Shown here: one piece after another, positions 1 through 9,642 of the stretch
How the letters are laid out: each line of letters begins with the position of its first letter
Position numbering within the stretch: position 1 is the stretch's first letter
From: Promethearchaeota archaeon
GTDB taxonomy: Archaea > Asgardarchaeota > Lokiarchaeia > Sigyniarchaeales > SOKP01
Direction of reading: 5' to 3'
Length of the DNA: 46,863 nt
NCBI GenBank assembly: GCA_016930515.1
Contig: JAFGGO010000183.1
Location: forward strand, 1 to 46,863
The notes under the pieces: model-generated
Seen by the model: the letters and a program-made list of their open reading frames with translations, nothing else
The model's database searches: none
What the model was told of the DNA's origin: nothing
Translations under genes and position numbers: made by a program

Positions 1-127
1 ATAATATCATCAAATTATATCTTATATTGAAAGTAATTAATTTCTATTTTTCGATGCGTAAAATAATTAAAACATTTTAAACTATAATAATTAATTTAGA
101 TTGTTGAAATTGAGATGGATAGAAGTT

Positions 128-349
128 ATGGGAAAAAAAATTTATTGTAGCGTTTGTGACCAAGAAGTCACACTAAGACGTAAACAATTTGAGCACAAAT
201 ACCATGAGATTCTTTGCTTAACGATGATTGTTACATTTGGAATGTCTTATGTTGTTCTAAAATATATTAAAAAGAAAGACACATGTCCTAATTGTCAAAC
301 ACGCTTCGATCTTAAAAATTTACCTTTATCTTCTATTATAAGAGGTTAG
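128..349 (+). CDS. Small zinc-ribbon protein with a hydrophobic segment
   Basis: A 73-residue protein from the ATG at 128. The frame also has TTG codons at 101 and 104, but ATG is preferred. A CxxC pair near residues 7-10 and a CPNC pair near residue 55 could form one zinc site. Between them, about residues 29-49 are hydrophobic enough to be a single membrane segment or a buried helix. Small proteins with two CxxC knuckles are common in Asgard genomes, but I do not recognise a named family. Its stop overlaps the stop of the convergent next gene by 4 bases. Function unknown. Confidence 0.5.
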   Translation: MGKKIYCSVCDQEVTLRRKQFEHKYHEILCLTMIVTFGMSYVVLKYIKKKDTCPNCQTRFDLKNLPLSSIIRG

Positions 350-573
350 ACCCTTTTAATCTTCATTTCTGAGTTACATCTTGGACAAATCTTATCCTTC
401 TCGTTAAGTTGTTTTTTCATTATTGTTTTCTGATAATTACAACTCTTTTTTGGGCATGATAAATTATATTTTTTGAAGTTTTTTGGCTCTTGCTCTACAT
501 TTTTAACGGGTTTTCCCTTCTTATCTCTATTCTGCTTCTTTTTATCTGGTTTTACCCACTTGTCTAAACTCAT
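346..573 (-). CDS. Small lysine-rich zinc-ribbon protein
   Basis: A 75-residue basic protein. The first 40 residues are rich in Lys, Asp and Pro and probably disordered. The C-terminal half has a CPKKSC pair and a CPRC pair about 25 residues apart, which would make a zinc ribbon. The charge suggests nucleic-acid or ribosome binding, but that is inference. It converges on the preceding small zinc protein. No named family recognised. Confidence 0.5.
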   Translation of the reverse strand: MSLDKWVKPDKKKQNRDKKGKPVKNVEQEPKNFKKYNLSCPKKSCNYQKTIMKKQLNEKDKICPRCNSEMKIKRV

Positions 574-883
574 GATGATGTCGCTAATATTATCTTAGAA
601 TTTTTTTTTCTTTAATATAGACAGATCCTATATTTACCATCAAGATATATAGATTCATCAAGTAATAAATAAAATTTTTTTCAAAATTTTTTAGTAATCA
701 ACAATTTATTGGAAATTTAAATTAGGATTTTATTTAATCCTTGAATTTTAAGCATGTAGGTTGAATTTTATTGTATTATTCTTTATTAAAAGATTTTAAA
801 GAAAAGCCAACTAAACACTTAAAAAATATTTATATTTATAAAAAAAAGAATTAAAAATAGTTATTACCAAATAGATAAGGATT
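574..883. other. AT-rich intergenic stretch, no gene seen
   Basis: About 310 bases, very AT-rich, with stops in every frame. It separates the start of the zinc-ribbon gene from the end of the SAM synthetase gene, both on the minus strand, so it should hold the zinc-ribbon promoter. Several T/A runs could be TATA elements but none stands out. No RNA fold or repeat was recognised. Confidence 0.5.
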
Positions 884-2119
884 TTAGAAGACTTGTACTT
901 TCCCAGCAATTAGCCTTTCTCTTAAATCAATTATGCTTTGCTTACTTAATTTTTCCGCGCTGACTTCTTCGGCGATTTTAGTTATATTATTAAAATTTAC
1001 ATTATCTGCTGGAATGAGACTAATTGAATTTACCCAAGGTTCGGTGATCGGGCTTCCGATTTTCGAAAGAAGCTTGACATGTGCTTCAATAATGTCTCCT
1101 TGACCCTTTTCTACTATATCTCTTGCGATCTCTGTACTTAAAACATTATAAATCTTTCCAACATGGTTAATTGGGTTTTTTCCACAGACGGCCTCTAAAC
1201 TCATTGTTCTACAGGGCGTTATTAATCCGTTGCTTCTATTTCCTCGTCCAACTTCTCCATCGTCTCCAGCTTCAGCGGAAGTTCCAGTAACGGTTAAATA
1301 AAGTAATCCCGCATCAACATTGTCCCCAACATTGACTGCGCAATTAACATTTCTCTCGGGAATGATTTTTGAGGCTAAATCTAATACAGCATCCTTCATT
1401 TGATTTGTAGCGTTAACATAGGAATCTTTATCGTTACAATATTTGCTAACCATGGCACCACAAATAGTAATTCCAACATCGTTATCTAAACGATTTACCA
1501 TTACTTTAATATCTTCACCCGATGCGGGGCATTTGTCCTTAAAAGCATCAGAATTTAGAAGTTTCTCCGCTTCTAACGCGATTTTCTCTACATCAGAATA
1601 TGGCGCATATCCTACTCCGAAACTTGTATCGTTTGCTAATGGTACGCTTTCCATTGCGTCCGATTCTTCGAATACTCCAGTTAAATCTATTGATCCTGGT
1701 CGAACAGCATAATCGAATTGGATGTGTTTGTTAGAACTCACATCTATATTTCTGAAAACATCTGAAACCACTTGTCGACAAGCGTCTAAACAAATCGTTG
1801 CAACTGGTATGTATTCCAATTTGCCCTCTTTCATGATTTGGTTAATTGCCCTTCCAACAATTAAGAAGTATTCGGGTTCTATTATCAATCCTCCCCCAAG
1901 TTCGGGCTTTGATATTCCCCCAACTAAAGCTGCTTTATCAACATTGTGATGGTAATACCTTCCAAAATTTTCGAAATAATACTTGCATAGTGCTCTCGAG
2001 CACGCATCTGCGGCCGCATCACAAACAGAGTCTGGATGTCCAACTCCTTTTCTTTCTACGATTTCGGGAAAGTCAGATTTTTCGATAGGATCAAATTTTG
2101 CTTTGTCAATTTTTAACAT
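884..2119 (-). CDS. mat: Archaeal S-adenosylmethionine synthetase
   Basis: Makes S-adenosylmethionine from methionine and ATP in the cytoplasm. At 411 residues it is the usual length of the archaeal MAT family, which is distinct from bacterial MetK. The N-terminus carries the family motif [11 protein letters not shown] middle Gly/Asp-rich stretch ([14 protein letters not shown]) leads into [10 protein letters not shown] and [13 protein letters not shown] near residue 290, all hallmarks of the archaeal enzyme. ATG start at 2119. It stands alone with divergent neighbours on either side. Identity is secure from the motifs. Confidence 0.95.
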   Translation of the reverse strand: MLKIDKAKFDPIEKSDFPEIVERKGVGHPDSVCDAAADACSRALCKYYFENFGRYYHHNVDKAALVGGISKPELGGGLIIEPEYFLIVGRAINQIMKEGKLEYIPVATICLDACRQVVSDVFRNIDVSSNKHIQFDYAVRPGSIDLTGVFEESDAMESVPLANDTSFGVGYAPYSDVEKIALEAEKLLNSDAFKDKCPASGEDIKVMVNRLDNDVGITICGAMVSKYCNDKDSYVNATNQMKDAVLDLASKIIPERNVNCAVNVGDNVDAGLLYLTVTGTSAEAGDDGEVGRGNRSNGLITPCRTMSLEAVCGKNPINHVGKIYNVLSTEIARDIVEKGQGDIIEAHVKLLSKIGSPITEPWVNSISLIPADNVNFNNITKIAEEVSAEKLSKQSIIDLRERLIAGKVQVF

Positions 2120-2326
2120 TTAATCCACTTCTTTGATTTAAAAGTTCATTTAAATATTATTTTTTAAATTAAACATGTCTTAAAAAAAATGTTATTTTGA
2201 AAAATAACAATTAAAATAGAGTAAATTAGCGATACCTTACGAAAAAAAGCAAATTTTATAAAAATGAAATAAAAGAATTCTTTTTTGATCAAAAAACCAA
2301 GATAAAAAGTAAGATTTTTTTACTAG

Positions 2327-3373
2327 ATGCTATTTTGTTCTAGTGGGAAAGTGCCAGTCGAAAATATAATTAAATCAATTGACGATTTGCTAAAGAAAGC
2401 TCATTATGAAACCTTTTCAGTTTTTGATAAGAATAAGTTTTGTTTTGATTTATTAGTGAAGAAAGAAAATTCAATTCTTTTAATAAAAGTCTTTTCAAAT
2501 ATTGACAATTTAAATGAGCATGTAATAAATGGTATAAAATCCATGTCCAATCTCTTGAAATCGAAACCAATTTTAATTGGTATTAAAAATCGATACCAAA
2601 AGCTTGAAGATAATACTATTTACATTAGAGAGGATTTGCCGTTTATTACATTTAACACCTTAAAAAATATCATTTTTAATGAGGAATATCCCTATATTCT
2701 TGCTAGGCGGGGTGGTGGGATTGTTTTTTTAGATGGTGCCGTCATGAAAGAAATAAGAGAAGAAAAAAGCATCTCGAGAAAAGAATTATCTGAAAAACTG
2801 GATATCACGAAAAGAACTATTTGCTCGTATGAAAACGAAAATATGAGACCCTCCCAAACAATTGCGGAAAAAATTTTAGATATTCTTGAAGATAAAACAC
2901 GAAGAATGTTTAAAAATATTAATATATTTGAGTGGAGTGTTAAATTCAATATTGATAGAAATAAGATAGGGGATGAACAAGAGCTCAATCCTTTTGAATC
3001 GCACCTTCAAGATATAATAAGTGATATTGGAATTAGTTCTTATTGGTACAAGAAAGATAAAGTCCCGTTCGAATTATCAATCCATTCTAAACACCTTTAT
3101 CCAGATTCTACTGAAGAAAAATTATTTCCAATATTTTCAAAGGTTCCAGAAGAAAATAAAAAAATAAACGATTTGAAATTCAACTATTTTCTATTTATAT
3201 TTACGCATTTATTTGATAGAAAAGGAATTTTCATAGTAAATAACGATTTTAAGCTTTCAGCCGCTTTTAAAAACAAACTTACTAAAACAATTCCTATTTT
3301 GAAAATTAAAAACCTCGAAGAAATCGATTCCGAGTCTGAATTCATAGACTTAATAAAAAAAAATGATAACTAA
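2327..3373 (+). CDS. COG1395-type archaeal transcriptional regulator (nuclease-like domain plus XRE HTH)
   Basis: A 348-residue protein with three parts. Residues 1-125 resemble the restriction-endonuclease-like domain of archaeal COG1395 regulators (FDLLVKKENSILLIKVFSN). Residues 135-190 are a helix-turn-helix of the Cro/XRE type (LSEKLDITKRTICSYENENMRPS). The C-terminal domain has weak conservation. The family is annotated as putative archaeal HTH regulators; its targets are generally unknown. It is divergent from the SAM synthetase gene, and the 200-base AT-rich gap between them may be a shared regulatory region. The domain order matches the family. Confidence 0.8.
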   Translation: MLFCSSGKVPVENIIKSIDDLLKKAHYETFSVFDKNKFCFDLLVKKENSILLIKVFSNIDNLNEHVINGIKSMSNLLKSKPILIGIKNRYQKLEDNTIYIREDLPFITFNTLKNIIFNEEYPYILARRGGGIVFLDGAVMKEIREEKSISRKELSEKLDITKRTICSYENENMRPSQTIAEKILDILEDKTRRMFKNINIFEWSVKFNIDRNKIGDEQELNPFESHLQDIISDIGISSYWYKKDKVPFELSIHSKHLYPDSTEEKLFPIFSKVPEENKKINDLKFNYFLFIFTHLFDRKGIFIVNNDFKLSAAFKNKLTKTIPILKIKNLEEIDSESEFIDLIKKNDN

Positions 3374-3461
3374 TTAGCCCCAAAATTCTTTTTTTTAATC
3401 ACAAAGTTCACTTTTTTTTTTAAGACTTAAAAATTTAAAAGAATCGATCATTTGTTCACAA

Positions 3462-3902
3462 ATGGATGATCTAAAATTTTCACTCTTGTCTCTTGAGGAA
3501 TTTCAAGAATTGGACGACGAAGAAAAATGGAACTATGTCGAGGCGCTCGTTAAGCAATTGTATGAATATAAAGTTATGGCTGATAAGAATTGCGATGATT
3601 GCATGTATCGGCTTCAAACAAGTCGGGATGTTAATGTAGATCTTTATTTCGACGACTGGAGGGAATGTGCTAATCATTGCGACGAATGTGACCAAGAAAG
3701 TTTAAAAGAAATGTGTGAAGTTCAATTCCAAATAATGAATCACCTTGCCAATCTTGTGTTTGAAATTCAACTCCGACAAAACCGCCTGGTACAGTTTTTA
3801 TACAAGAAAGATCCAAAAGGGCAAGAGATTCTTGAAGAGATGAAAAAGGCAAAAGAAGAAGCCGAAAAAAGAGAGAAAAAGGCAAGCGATATGTTCTTAT
3901 AA
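3462..3902 (+). CDS. Hypothetical Cys-containing helical protein upstream of RNase HII
   Basis: A 146-residue acidic, helical protein. Residues 40-90 hold six Cys and one His (CDDC, CANHCDEC, C), which may bind a metal. The C-terminus is a charged coiled coil rich in Lys and Glu. No named family recognised. It ends 13 bases before the ATG of the interrupted RNase HII gene on the same strand, so the two are probably co-transcribed. Confidence 0.6.
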   Translation: MDDLKFSLLSLEEFQELDDEEKWNYVEALVKQLYEYKVMADKNCDDCMYRLQTSRDVNVDLYFDDWRECANHCDECDQESLKEMCEVQFQIMNHLANLVFEIQLRQNRLVQFLYKKDPKGQEILEEMKKAKEEAEKREKKASDMFL

Positions 3903-3915
3903 GCCTTGAGCGCAT

Positions 3916-4617
3916 ATGAGTGAAATTAACGTGTGTGGCGTAGACGAGGCAGGTAGAACATAAATCGTATCGATTAAGGTGCCAAAAGGACCCGTCTTAG
4001 GCCCATTAGTGTTGTGTGGTGTATGTTTTTTAAAAAAAAATCTTGATTTCTTAAAATCAATTGGAGTTAAGGATTCTAAAAAGCTCACTGCAAAAAAAAG
4101 GAAGGAATTAGCGCAATTAATTATTTCTAACTGCCAATGTTACACCTTAATTGTTGTGTCTCCTAAGGAAATCGATGAGAGAGAAAGAAAAAATATGAGT
4201 CTTAACCGATTGGAAGAAATTAAAATGGCTGAGATATTAAATAACCTCAAGCCAGATGAAATATATTTAGACGCTGCAGATGTTAAAGAAGAGCGGTTCG
4301 GGAATTCTATTGAAGCACTTATCAATTTTACTCCTAAAAAAATAGTTTCAAAACACAAGGCAGATGACATTTATCCAATAGTATCCGCCGCTTCAATAAT
4401 TGCAAAAGATAAACGAGATGAATTGATGAAAAATTTAAGTATAAAACACGGAAATCTAGGATCGGGATATCCTTCTGACGAAAAAACGATTAATTTTCTT
4501 AAACAATGGGTAAAACAGCATAAAGAAGCCCCTCCTTTTGCCCGAAAAACTTGGAAAACAACAAGAAGAATCATTGAGGCAGAAATTTCTAATAGAAAGA
4601 TTACGGATTTTATTTAA
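3916..4617 (+). pseudogene. rnhB: Ribonuclease HII, interrupted by a 30-nt in-frame insertion with a stop
   Basis: RNase HII cleaves the RNA strand of RNA-DNA hybrids and removes single ribonucleotides from DNA. Starting at the ATG at 3916 the frame reads MSEINVCGVDEAGRT and stops at TAA 3961-3963. After removal of bases 3958-3987 the same frame restores the family motif GVDEAGRGPVLGPLV. The rest is intact: YLDAADV, the KADDIYP Asp and VSAASIIAKD are all visible. A GTG at 3979 opens the downstream part alone (212 codons), but that product lacks the catalytic Asp-Glu of DEAGRG. The gene may be broken, spliced, bypassed by the ribosome or misassembled. The family call is certain; its functional state is open. 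Confidence 0.85.
3958..3987 (+). other. 30-nt insertion inside the RNase HII catalytic motif
   Basis: These bases separate the codons for DEAGR and GPVLGP, which are adjacent in RNase HII enzymes. The insert is exactly ten codons, carries TAA as its second codon, and contains a hairpin with arms AATCG and CGATT around a TAT loop (3963-3975). The junction is ambiguous by one A. I could not fold a 3-4-3 bulge-helix-bulge across its ends. Confidence 0.7.
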
Positions 4618-4650
4618 AGAATTTAATGAATTAAATTCCTAAAATAGAAT

Positions 4651-5337
4651 TTATTTTTTAATTATGAGCATAATATGCTTCTCTGCGTGTTTTTGGATAC
4701 TAATGCTTTCCAAAATTTCCATATTTGCTTTTCCTATCGCTTGTTTCTCTTGATTAAAGATTTTATCTAAATTGCCCACGCTATCAATCGATTGGCTTTT
4801 TATTGCGAGAATCACTATTCCCCCTTTTTTAAGGTAGTATTCGCTATTTTTTATCGCAATTTCGGCTTGATTTGGCTGTGCTACATCCTGATAAATTAAA
4901 TCAATTTTATTAAAGATTGTATTCGCATAATTTTCTGGTAAGTTAGCATCTCCCAAAATTGGGATTATATTATTTCGCTTTTCGCTGTTTTGAATTAACT
5001 GTCTAATGCTTCTAGGTGCAAACTCAACTCCATAAATTATTCCTTCTGTATTAATATCGGATAAATGTGATATAGTGGTTCCTGAAGAGGCTCCAAGATA
5101 CAAGCAATTGAATTTTTTTGAGAAAAAATTATGAATAGGATTTTTAATCAATAAAGCCGCAAGCTTGCTCCTATAAGGATCCCATTCTCGATATTCGAAA
5201 TCCCTAAATTGGATTAATCTTTCTCCGTAAACGCTTATTCCTGGAATTAAATTTTTAGTGAAAAGTTTTGGGTTTTCGGGATTTCCCGAAATATAAACAT
5301 TGTAAAATTTTGGATGGTTGCGTATTTCAAATTCCAT
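4651..5337 (-). CDS. flpA: Fibrillarin-like rRNA/tRNA 2'-O-methyltransferase
   Basis: Catalytic subunit of the archaeal box C/D sRNP, which 2'-O-methylates rRNA and tRNA guided by C/D sRNAs with Nop5 and L7Ae. At 228 residues it has the usual length. The SAM-binding motif YLGASSGTTISHLSDI lies near residue 80, and VEFAPRSIRQL, a post-motif DLIYQDVAQPNQAEI and the catalytic Lys region (LAIKSQSID) follow. It begins 2 bases after the nop5 stop, so the two form the classic archaeal nop5-flpA operon. Confidence 0.95.
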   Translation of the reverse strand: MEFEIRNHPKFYNVYISGNPENPKLFTKNLIPGISVYGERLIQFRDFEYREWDPYRSKLAALLIKNPIHNFFSKKFNCLYLGASSGTTISHLSDINTEGIIYGVEFAPRSIRQLIQNSEKRNNIIPILGDANLPENYANTIFNKIDLIYQDVAQPNQAEIAIKNSEYYLKKGGIVILAIKSQSIDSVGNLDKIFNQEKQAIGKANMEILESISIQKHAEKHIMLIIKK

Positions 5338-5339
5338 TA

Positions 5340-6599
5340 CTATTTCCCTCGATTAGTTCCTTTTCTTGTTTTTTTTGGTTTGTTTTTCTGTACTTTTTGG
5401 ACTTTTTGCTGTTTTTTAGGTGGAATTGGATATTTTTCTTCGATTTCTTTGATTTTTTTCATCACATCTTTAGATATCTCGTTTCCTATAAAGTCTCCCT
5501 TAAAATAATCGATCTTTGCGGCAAGACCAATTTTTCCAGATACGATCCTGCTTATTTTTCCGCGTAAATGGCTCTTACTTCCCCGAATCATGTTCCATTG
5601 AAATATTAACCCGTGCTTTGGAATCCCCTTACCAGTTTTTAAAAACCTATAAAGAGCGGTCTCAGCACCAAGCAGTTGAATTCTTGAAGCTGGCATGTAG
5701 GCTAATTTTTTTAGTCCTCCAGCTTTAGTAATTAATTTTGCTCCAATCAAGCTTCCTACAATTGCTTTAAGGTTAGGCGCAATATCGTCCATTAATCCTT
5801 CTAGATTAGATTCTAAGTCTTCTCGAAAAGTATCTAAAGTGAGAATTTGTCTTGCGTAAGCTTGAACCAAGCTTAAATCGAAATCTGCACCCATTGAGGT
5901 AGAAGAGCTTTGGATTAAAAATTGAACTCTTTTCTCGTTTAACTCGAAATTATCTTTTAAATTCTCGCCAGTATAATTTTTTCTTAATCCTATAACATCA
6001 ACTAGCTTCGCTAAAAGAATATTATCCTCCAAGATCCTATCTGTCAATTCGGGAAAGTAAAGTCCGTACCATTCTCTCAAACGAGCCGAAAACAAGCTTA
6101 TAGATTTCTTAAGTGTATCTAAGGTCTCAATGATTTGTATCACTGCAATATCGCCCTGTTCTCCTACTTGACTGATTTGTTTTTTTATCAATTCTTGACT
6201 AACATTTTTGTGTTTCAAGGCAATATCTTCTTGAGATTTGTATATCCCAATGCTTTTTAGATGTTCCTCCAAGTTAAATCGATAACTTTTAAATTCTGGT
6301 GAATACTCGTTTAAGATCGAATCATATTTCTCCTGCTTTTTTAAAAGAGAATGTATTTTTTTATTATCAAAGATAAATTCTTTAAAGCCAGAGTTTATTA
6401 ATTCATTCAACAAATGTTCGAGTTCTTGAGGTACTATCTCATCTTCAATAGCTTTATAAAAATCAATAATTTTTTTGTTATCGTCGTTAAAATCGATAAA
6501 ATTTATCGAATTTCCAGATTCGTCAACAGCAAACAAACCACTTAAAGTATCGACAATATAGCAAATCACTTTCCAAGCTCCTTCCTTATATATGTTCAC
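5340..6599 (-). CDS. nop5: Nop5 (Nop56/58) box C/D sRNP core protein
   Basis: Scaffold of the box C/D 2'-O-methylation complex; it binds fibrillarin through its N-terminal domain and sRNA/L7Ae through its NOP domain. The 419 residues show the N-terminal domain, a central coiled coil (about 110-250), the NOP domain with LGAETALYRFLKTGKGIPKHG near residue 315, and a Lys/Pro-rich tail typical of archaeal Nop5. It lies directly upstream of flpA with a 2-base gap. ATG start at 6599. Confidence 0.95.
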   Translation of the reverse strand: MNIYKEGAWKVICYIVDTLSGLFAVDESGNSINFIDFNDDNKKIIDFYKAIEDEIVPQELEHLLNELINSGFKEFIFDNKKIHSLLKKQEKYDSILNEYSPEFKSYRFNLEEHLKSIGIYKSQEDIALKHKNVSQELIKKQISQVGEQGDIAVIQIIETLDTLKKSISLFSARLREWYGLYFPELTDRILEDNILLAKLVDVIGLRKNYTGENLKDNFELNEKRVQFLIQSSSTSMGADFDLSLVQAYARQILTLDTFREDLESNLEGLMDDIAPNLKAIVGSLIGAKLITKAGGLKKLAYMPASRIQLLGAETALYRFLKTGKGIPKHGLIFQWNMIRGSKSHLRGKISRIVSGKIGLAAKIDYFKGDFIGNEISKDVMKKIKEIEEKYPIPPKKQQKVQKVQKNKPKKTRKGTNRGK

Positions 6600-6723
6600 T
6601 GAAAAAAGATTTCAGGAGACAAATAAATAAAATCAAGCCATGTGTAAAAATTTTTTCACTAGAAATCTAGCCTTCATTAGAAGCGAAAAACACATATAGA
6701 CGTAAAATTAATATTTTAATAAT

Positions 6724-7416
6724 ATGACAGATGATAATTTCCCATATTGCAAAGTTGATCTATACAAAAGTAATAAAAAAAGCGGAATATCAATTGGTGA
6801 ACAATTTCCCGAGTTGGAATTGCATTCAACAAAAGGATTTCTAAAATTACCAAAAGAATTCAAGAGAAAATGGTTTGTATTATTTACTTTAATAGCGGAT
6901 TTTACGCCCGTTTGTACAACTGAATTAGCAGGATTTAACGATATTTTCGAAAAGTTGGAAGAAATGGATTGTGTTCTTCTTTCACTATCATTCGACCAAG
7001 TATATTCTCATATCAAGTGGATAGAATGGATAAAGCAAAACTTGGAGATTGAAATAAAGTTTCCCATTTTAGCAGGTAACAATAAAACTGCCAATATGCT
7101 TGGACTTTTTAGCGAATTTGGAAATAATCTCGTAAGAGCGACCTATATTGTCGATCCTAAAGGTATTGTAAGATCGATTCATTTTTATCCACAAGAAATT
7201 GGTCGATTTCCAGAAGAAATAGTAAGGTCCATGAATGCCCTACAGGTTGCTATAGACGATGATGTTCTAATGCCAGTTAACTGGCCTGAAAACGCAATGC
7301 TTGGGAGAAAGGTGCTCATGCGCCCTCCTACTGACGAAGATTCAGCCCTTGAAGCTATGGAACAGCACGAAAATCACGATTGGTGGTTTTGTTATAAAAG
7401 TTTGGAGTACGAGTAA
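6724..7416 (+). CDS. Peroxiredoxin, archaeal Prx6 type
   Basis: Reduces hydrogen peroxide and alkyl hydroperoxides. The 230-residue length matches the archaeal Prx6-like group. The peroxidatic Cys64 lies in DFTPVCTTEL. The Trp/His region SHIKWIEWI and the C-terminal arm with PPTDEDS and DWWFC fit the decameric thermophile enzymes. In relatives such as the Aeropyrum enzyme two Cys lie in the C-terminal arm; here only the one in DWWFC is seen, so the thiol relay is probably simpler. Single gene with its own promoter region. Confidence 0.9.
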   Translation: MTDDNFPYCKVDLYKSNKKSGISIGEQFPELELHSTKGFLKLPKEFKRKWFVLFTLIADFTPVCTTELAGFNDIFEKLEEMDCVLLSLSFDQVYSHIKWIEWIKQNLEIEIKFPILAGNNKTANMLGLFSEFGNNLVRATYIVDPKGIVRSIHFYPQEIGRFPEEIVRSMNALQVAIDDDVLMPVNWPENAMLGRKVLMRPPTDEDSALEAMEQHENHDWWFCYKSLEYE

Positions 7417-7486
7417 TTTCGTATAAAATTTAAAATAAAAACAACCATTACTTAGCCTGAAATAACGAAAAAAAGCCGTATTTAGT

Positions 7487-8416
7487 ATGAAACTTAAAAT
7501 CGAAATAGCAGGTTTAAAGTTAAAATCGCCTTTAATACTAGCTTCGGGAGTCTTGGGAGTGTCATATTCTTCTATGAAGAGATTTATAGATGCTGGTGGG
7601 GGTGCGGTAACATCGAAATCGATTGGTCCAGAATCAAGAAGAGGATATAAAAATCCCTCAATAATAGAACTCAATCCCGGGACTTTTATCAATGCTGTGG
7701 GACTTGGAAATCCTGGTATTGACGAATTCCTTGCTGAAATAAAGAAAATCAAAGATTACCGAATACCATTAATAGTGAGCGTATTTGGAGATTCAAATGA
7801 CTCTTATTTGGAAGTTGCTTTAAAAGCGGAAAAAGCTGGTGCTGATGCGATTGAAATTAACATCTCTTGTCCTCACGCTGAAGTTTCTTCTATCGGAATT
7901 GACGCAAAACTTACTAAAGAACTCGTTTCGATAATGAAAAAACAACTCACGATACCATTGTTTGTAAAGTTAAATCCTAATGTTACTAACTTGAACGAGA
8001 TAGCATTAGCAGCCGAGGAAGGAGGTGCTGATGGCGTAGTTGCAATTAACACTATAAGTGCTATGGCTATAGATGTTAATACTATGCGTCCAATTCTTTC
8101 ACATGGGAGTGGAGGACTTTCAGGAAATGCAATTCATCCAATAGCGGTGAAAAAGATTTATGATCTCTACAATGTTTTAAAAATACCTATCATTGGATGT
8201 GGAGGCGTCTCTACTTGGAAGGATGTTATAGAATTCGTCCTTGCAGGCGCATCAGCGGTTCAAATAGGAAGTGCTTTATGCAATGGGATGGAAATTTTAG
8301 GTACAATTAACGAAGGAATTGAAGAATATATGAGAACACACGATTTTGGATCAATAAAAGAAATTAAAGGATTAGCTCACCAATTCCAATTGCAGGAGGT
8401 CCCTGATTTTGACTAA
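7487..8416 (+). CDS. pyrD: Dihydroorotate dehydrogenase, class 1B catalytic subunit
   Basis: Oxidises dihydroorotate to orotate in pyrimidine synthesis using FMN. The 309 residues form the family TIM barrel. ASGVLG and NAVGLGNPG bind FMN and substrate, and NISCPHAE holds the catalytic Cys that marks class 1 enzymes. GGGxxTxxD-like GCGGVSTWKDV and GASAVQIGSAL bind the FMN phosphate. It overlaps the start of pyrK by 8 bases; class 1B enzymes need PyrK to pass electrons to NAD+. Confidence 0.95.
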   Translation: MKLKIEIAGLKLKSPLILASGVLGVSYSSMKRFIDAGGGAVTSKSIGPESRRGYKNPSIIELNPGTFINAVGLGNPGIDEFLAEIKKIKDYRIPLIVSVFGDSNDSYLEVALKAEKAGADAIEINISCPHAEVSSIGIDAKLTKELVSIMKKQLTIPLFVKLNPNVTNLNEIALAAEEGGADGVVAINTISAMAIDVNTMRPILSHGSGGLSGNAIHPIAVKKIYDLYNVLKIPIIGCGGVSTWKDVIEFVLAGASAVQIGSALCNGMEILGTINEGIEEYMRTHDFGSIKEIKGLAHQFQLQEVPDFD

Positions 8417-9245
8417 TAACGCAATGCAAACCGTTCAAATAATCAGAATTGTTAATGAATGTGAAGGAATCAGAACGCTCTTTTTTAAAATGGAATATCA
8501 TCCGATTCCAGAACCAGGACAATTCGCAATGATTTGGGTTCCGGGAATAGACGAAATTCCTATGTCAATCTCTTTATGCGACGAAAGAGGGATTTGGGGG
8601 ATTACCGTTAAGTCCGTGGGTGACTGCACAAAGAAATTACATGCATTAAGAGTTGGAGACTATATTGGCGTCAGAGGGCCTCTCGGGAATTGTTTTCCAT
8701 CTCCAAAAGATGCAAATAAACAAATTTTTATCGTCGGAGGAGGGATGGGCATGGCTCCCTTGAAATTTTTAGCTCAAAAATTATCAGAATCGGAATTTAA
8801 ATATACAATCATAGAAGGCGCTAAAACTGATGACACATTGGTTTTTGTTGATGAAATTTATGAAATAACTCGCGATTCTAACGAATTCTTTTGCTGCACG
8901 GACGATGGGAGTTATGGCGAAAAAGGCACCTCAGTTGATGCGTTTAAGAAAATTATGAATGAAAGGGAAAATGATATAAAAAATATGATTGTTTATTCTT
9001 GTGGTCCAGAATCTATGATGTATGGCTTATTTTTAACATGCAAAGCGTTAAATATCGAATTATACGCAAGTCTAGAGCGAATAATGAGGTGTGGTTTTGG
9101 GTTATGTGGTTTATGTTCTTTAGATCCTATAGGCCTCTTGGTATGTAAGGACGGACCAATATTCAACCTTGAACAATTGAGTAAAATAAAAGATTTTGGT
9201 AAATACAAGAGAGATTTTACGGGAAAAAAAGTCCCGTTAGATTGA
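8409..9245 (+). CDS. pyrK: Dihydroorotate dehydrogenase electron-transfer subunit
   Basis: Carries FAD and a 2Fe-2S cluster and links PyrD to NAD+. The 278 residues are a ferredoxin-reductase fold: FAD-binding PGQFAMIWVPG and PMSIS, NAD-binding FIVGGGMGMAPL, and the cluster motif CGFGLCGLC followed by C 11 residues later near the C-terminus. The start is TTG at 8409, chosen because AGGAGGT at 8394-8400 sits 8 bases ahead of it; the ATG at 8424 is too far for that site. It overlaps pyrD, so translation is likely coupled. Confidence 0.93.
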   Translation: MTNNAMQTVQIIRIVNECEGIRTLFFKMEYHPIPEPGQFAMIWVPGIDEIPMSISLCDERGIWGITVKSVGDCTKKLHALRVGDYIGVRGPLGNCFPSPKDANKQIFIVGGGMGMAPLKFLAQKLSESEFKYTIIEGAKTDDTLVFVDEIYEITRDSNEFFCCTDDGSYGEKGTSVDAFKKIMNERENDIKNMIVYSCGPESMMYGLFLTCKALNIELYASLERIMRCGFGLCGLCSLDPIGLLVCKDGPIFNLEQLSKIKDFGKYKRDFTGKKVPLD

Positions 9246-9271
9246 AAACACATCTTTAAAATTGAATCTTC

Positions 9272-9526
9272 ATGTCCAAATTAACCCTTCCAAGATTTTT
9301 CATATTTGGTCGAAGACCCGTAAAATTTATTGGTACTCCAGATGGAGGAATGGATGTTTTAGTTTTTGATTGGGAATCGGGTGGTTTTAAAAGGGATTTA
9401 AATTACTTGTCCAAATATTTTGAGCATTCCCCTGAAATAGAGGAAGTTTCAGAAGAACACTTCATTGCTTTTGTAAAACACTTGTTGTATAATCTTAAAA
9501 ATCCCAATCAAAAAGAGGGAGAATAA
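9272..9526 (+). CDS. Hypothetical 84-residue protein downstream of pyrK
   Basis: A small protein starting MSKLTLPRFF, with a Gly-rich turn (GTPDGGMDVLVFD) and a helical second half. No Cys, His cluster or membrane segment. It starts 26 bases after pyrK on the same strand and is probably in the same transcript. I do not recognise the family. Its length, start and composition look like a real gene. Confidence 0.6.
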   Translation: MSKLTLPRFFIFGRRPVKFIGTPDGGMDVLVFDWESGGFKRDLNYLSKYFEHSPEIEEVSEEHFIAFVKHLLYNLKNPNQKEGE

Positions 9527-9642
9527 ATTATTTTAAAGAAATACGATATTTAATCAGTTAGCTTAGCTTCTAACATAAATTTTAAGTCGTATTAATGATT
9601 ATAATACCTGAATTATTCTAAAACGATTTTCCTCCTGATTTT

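Noticed and set aside
3940..4000. Bulge-helix-bulge intron in RNase HII
   Set aside because: Pairings such as GGCA/TGCC and AGACG/CGTCT exist, but none gives two 3-base bulges around a 4-bp helix at the join that restores the frame. The insertion is kept as unexplained.
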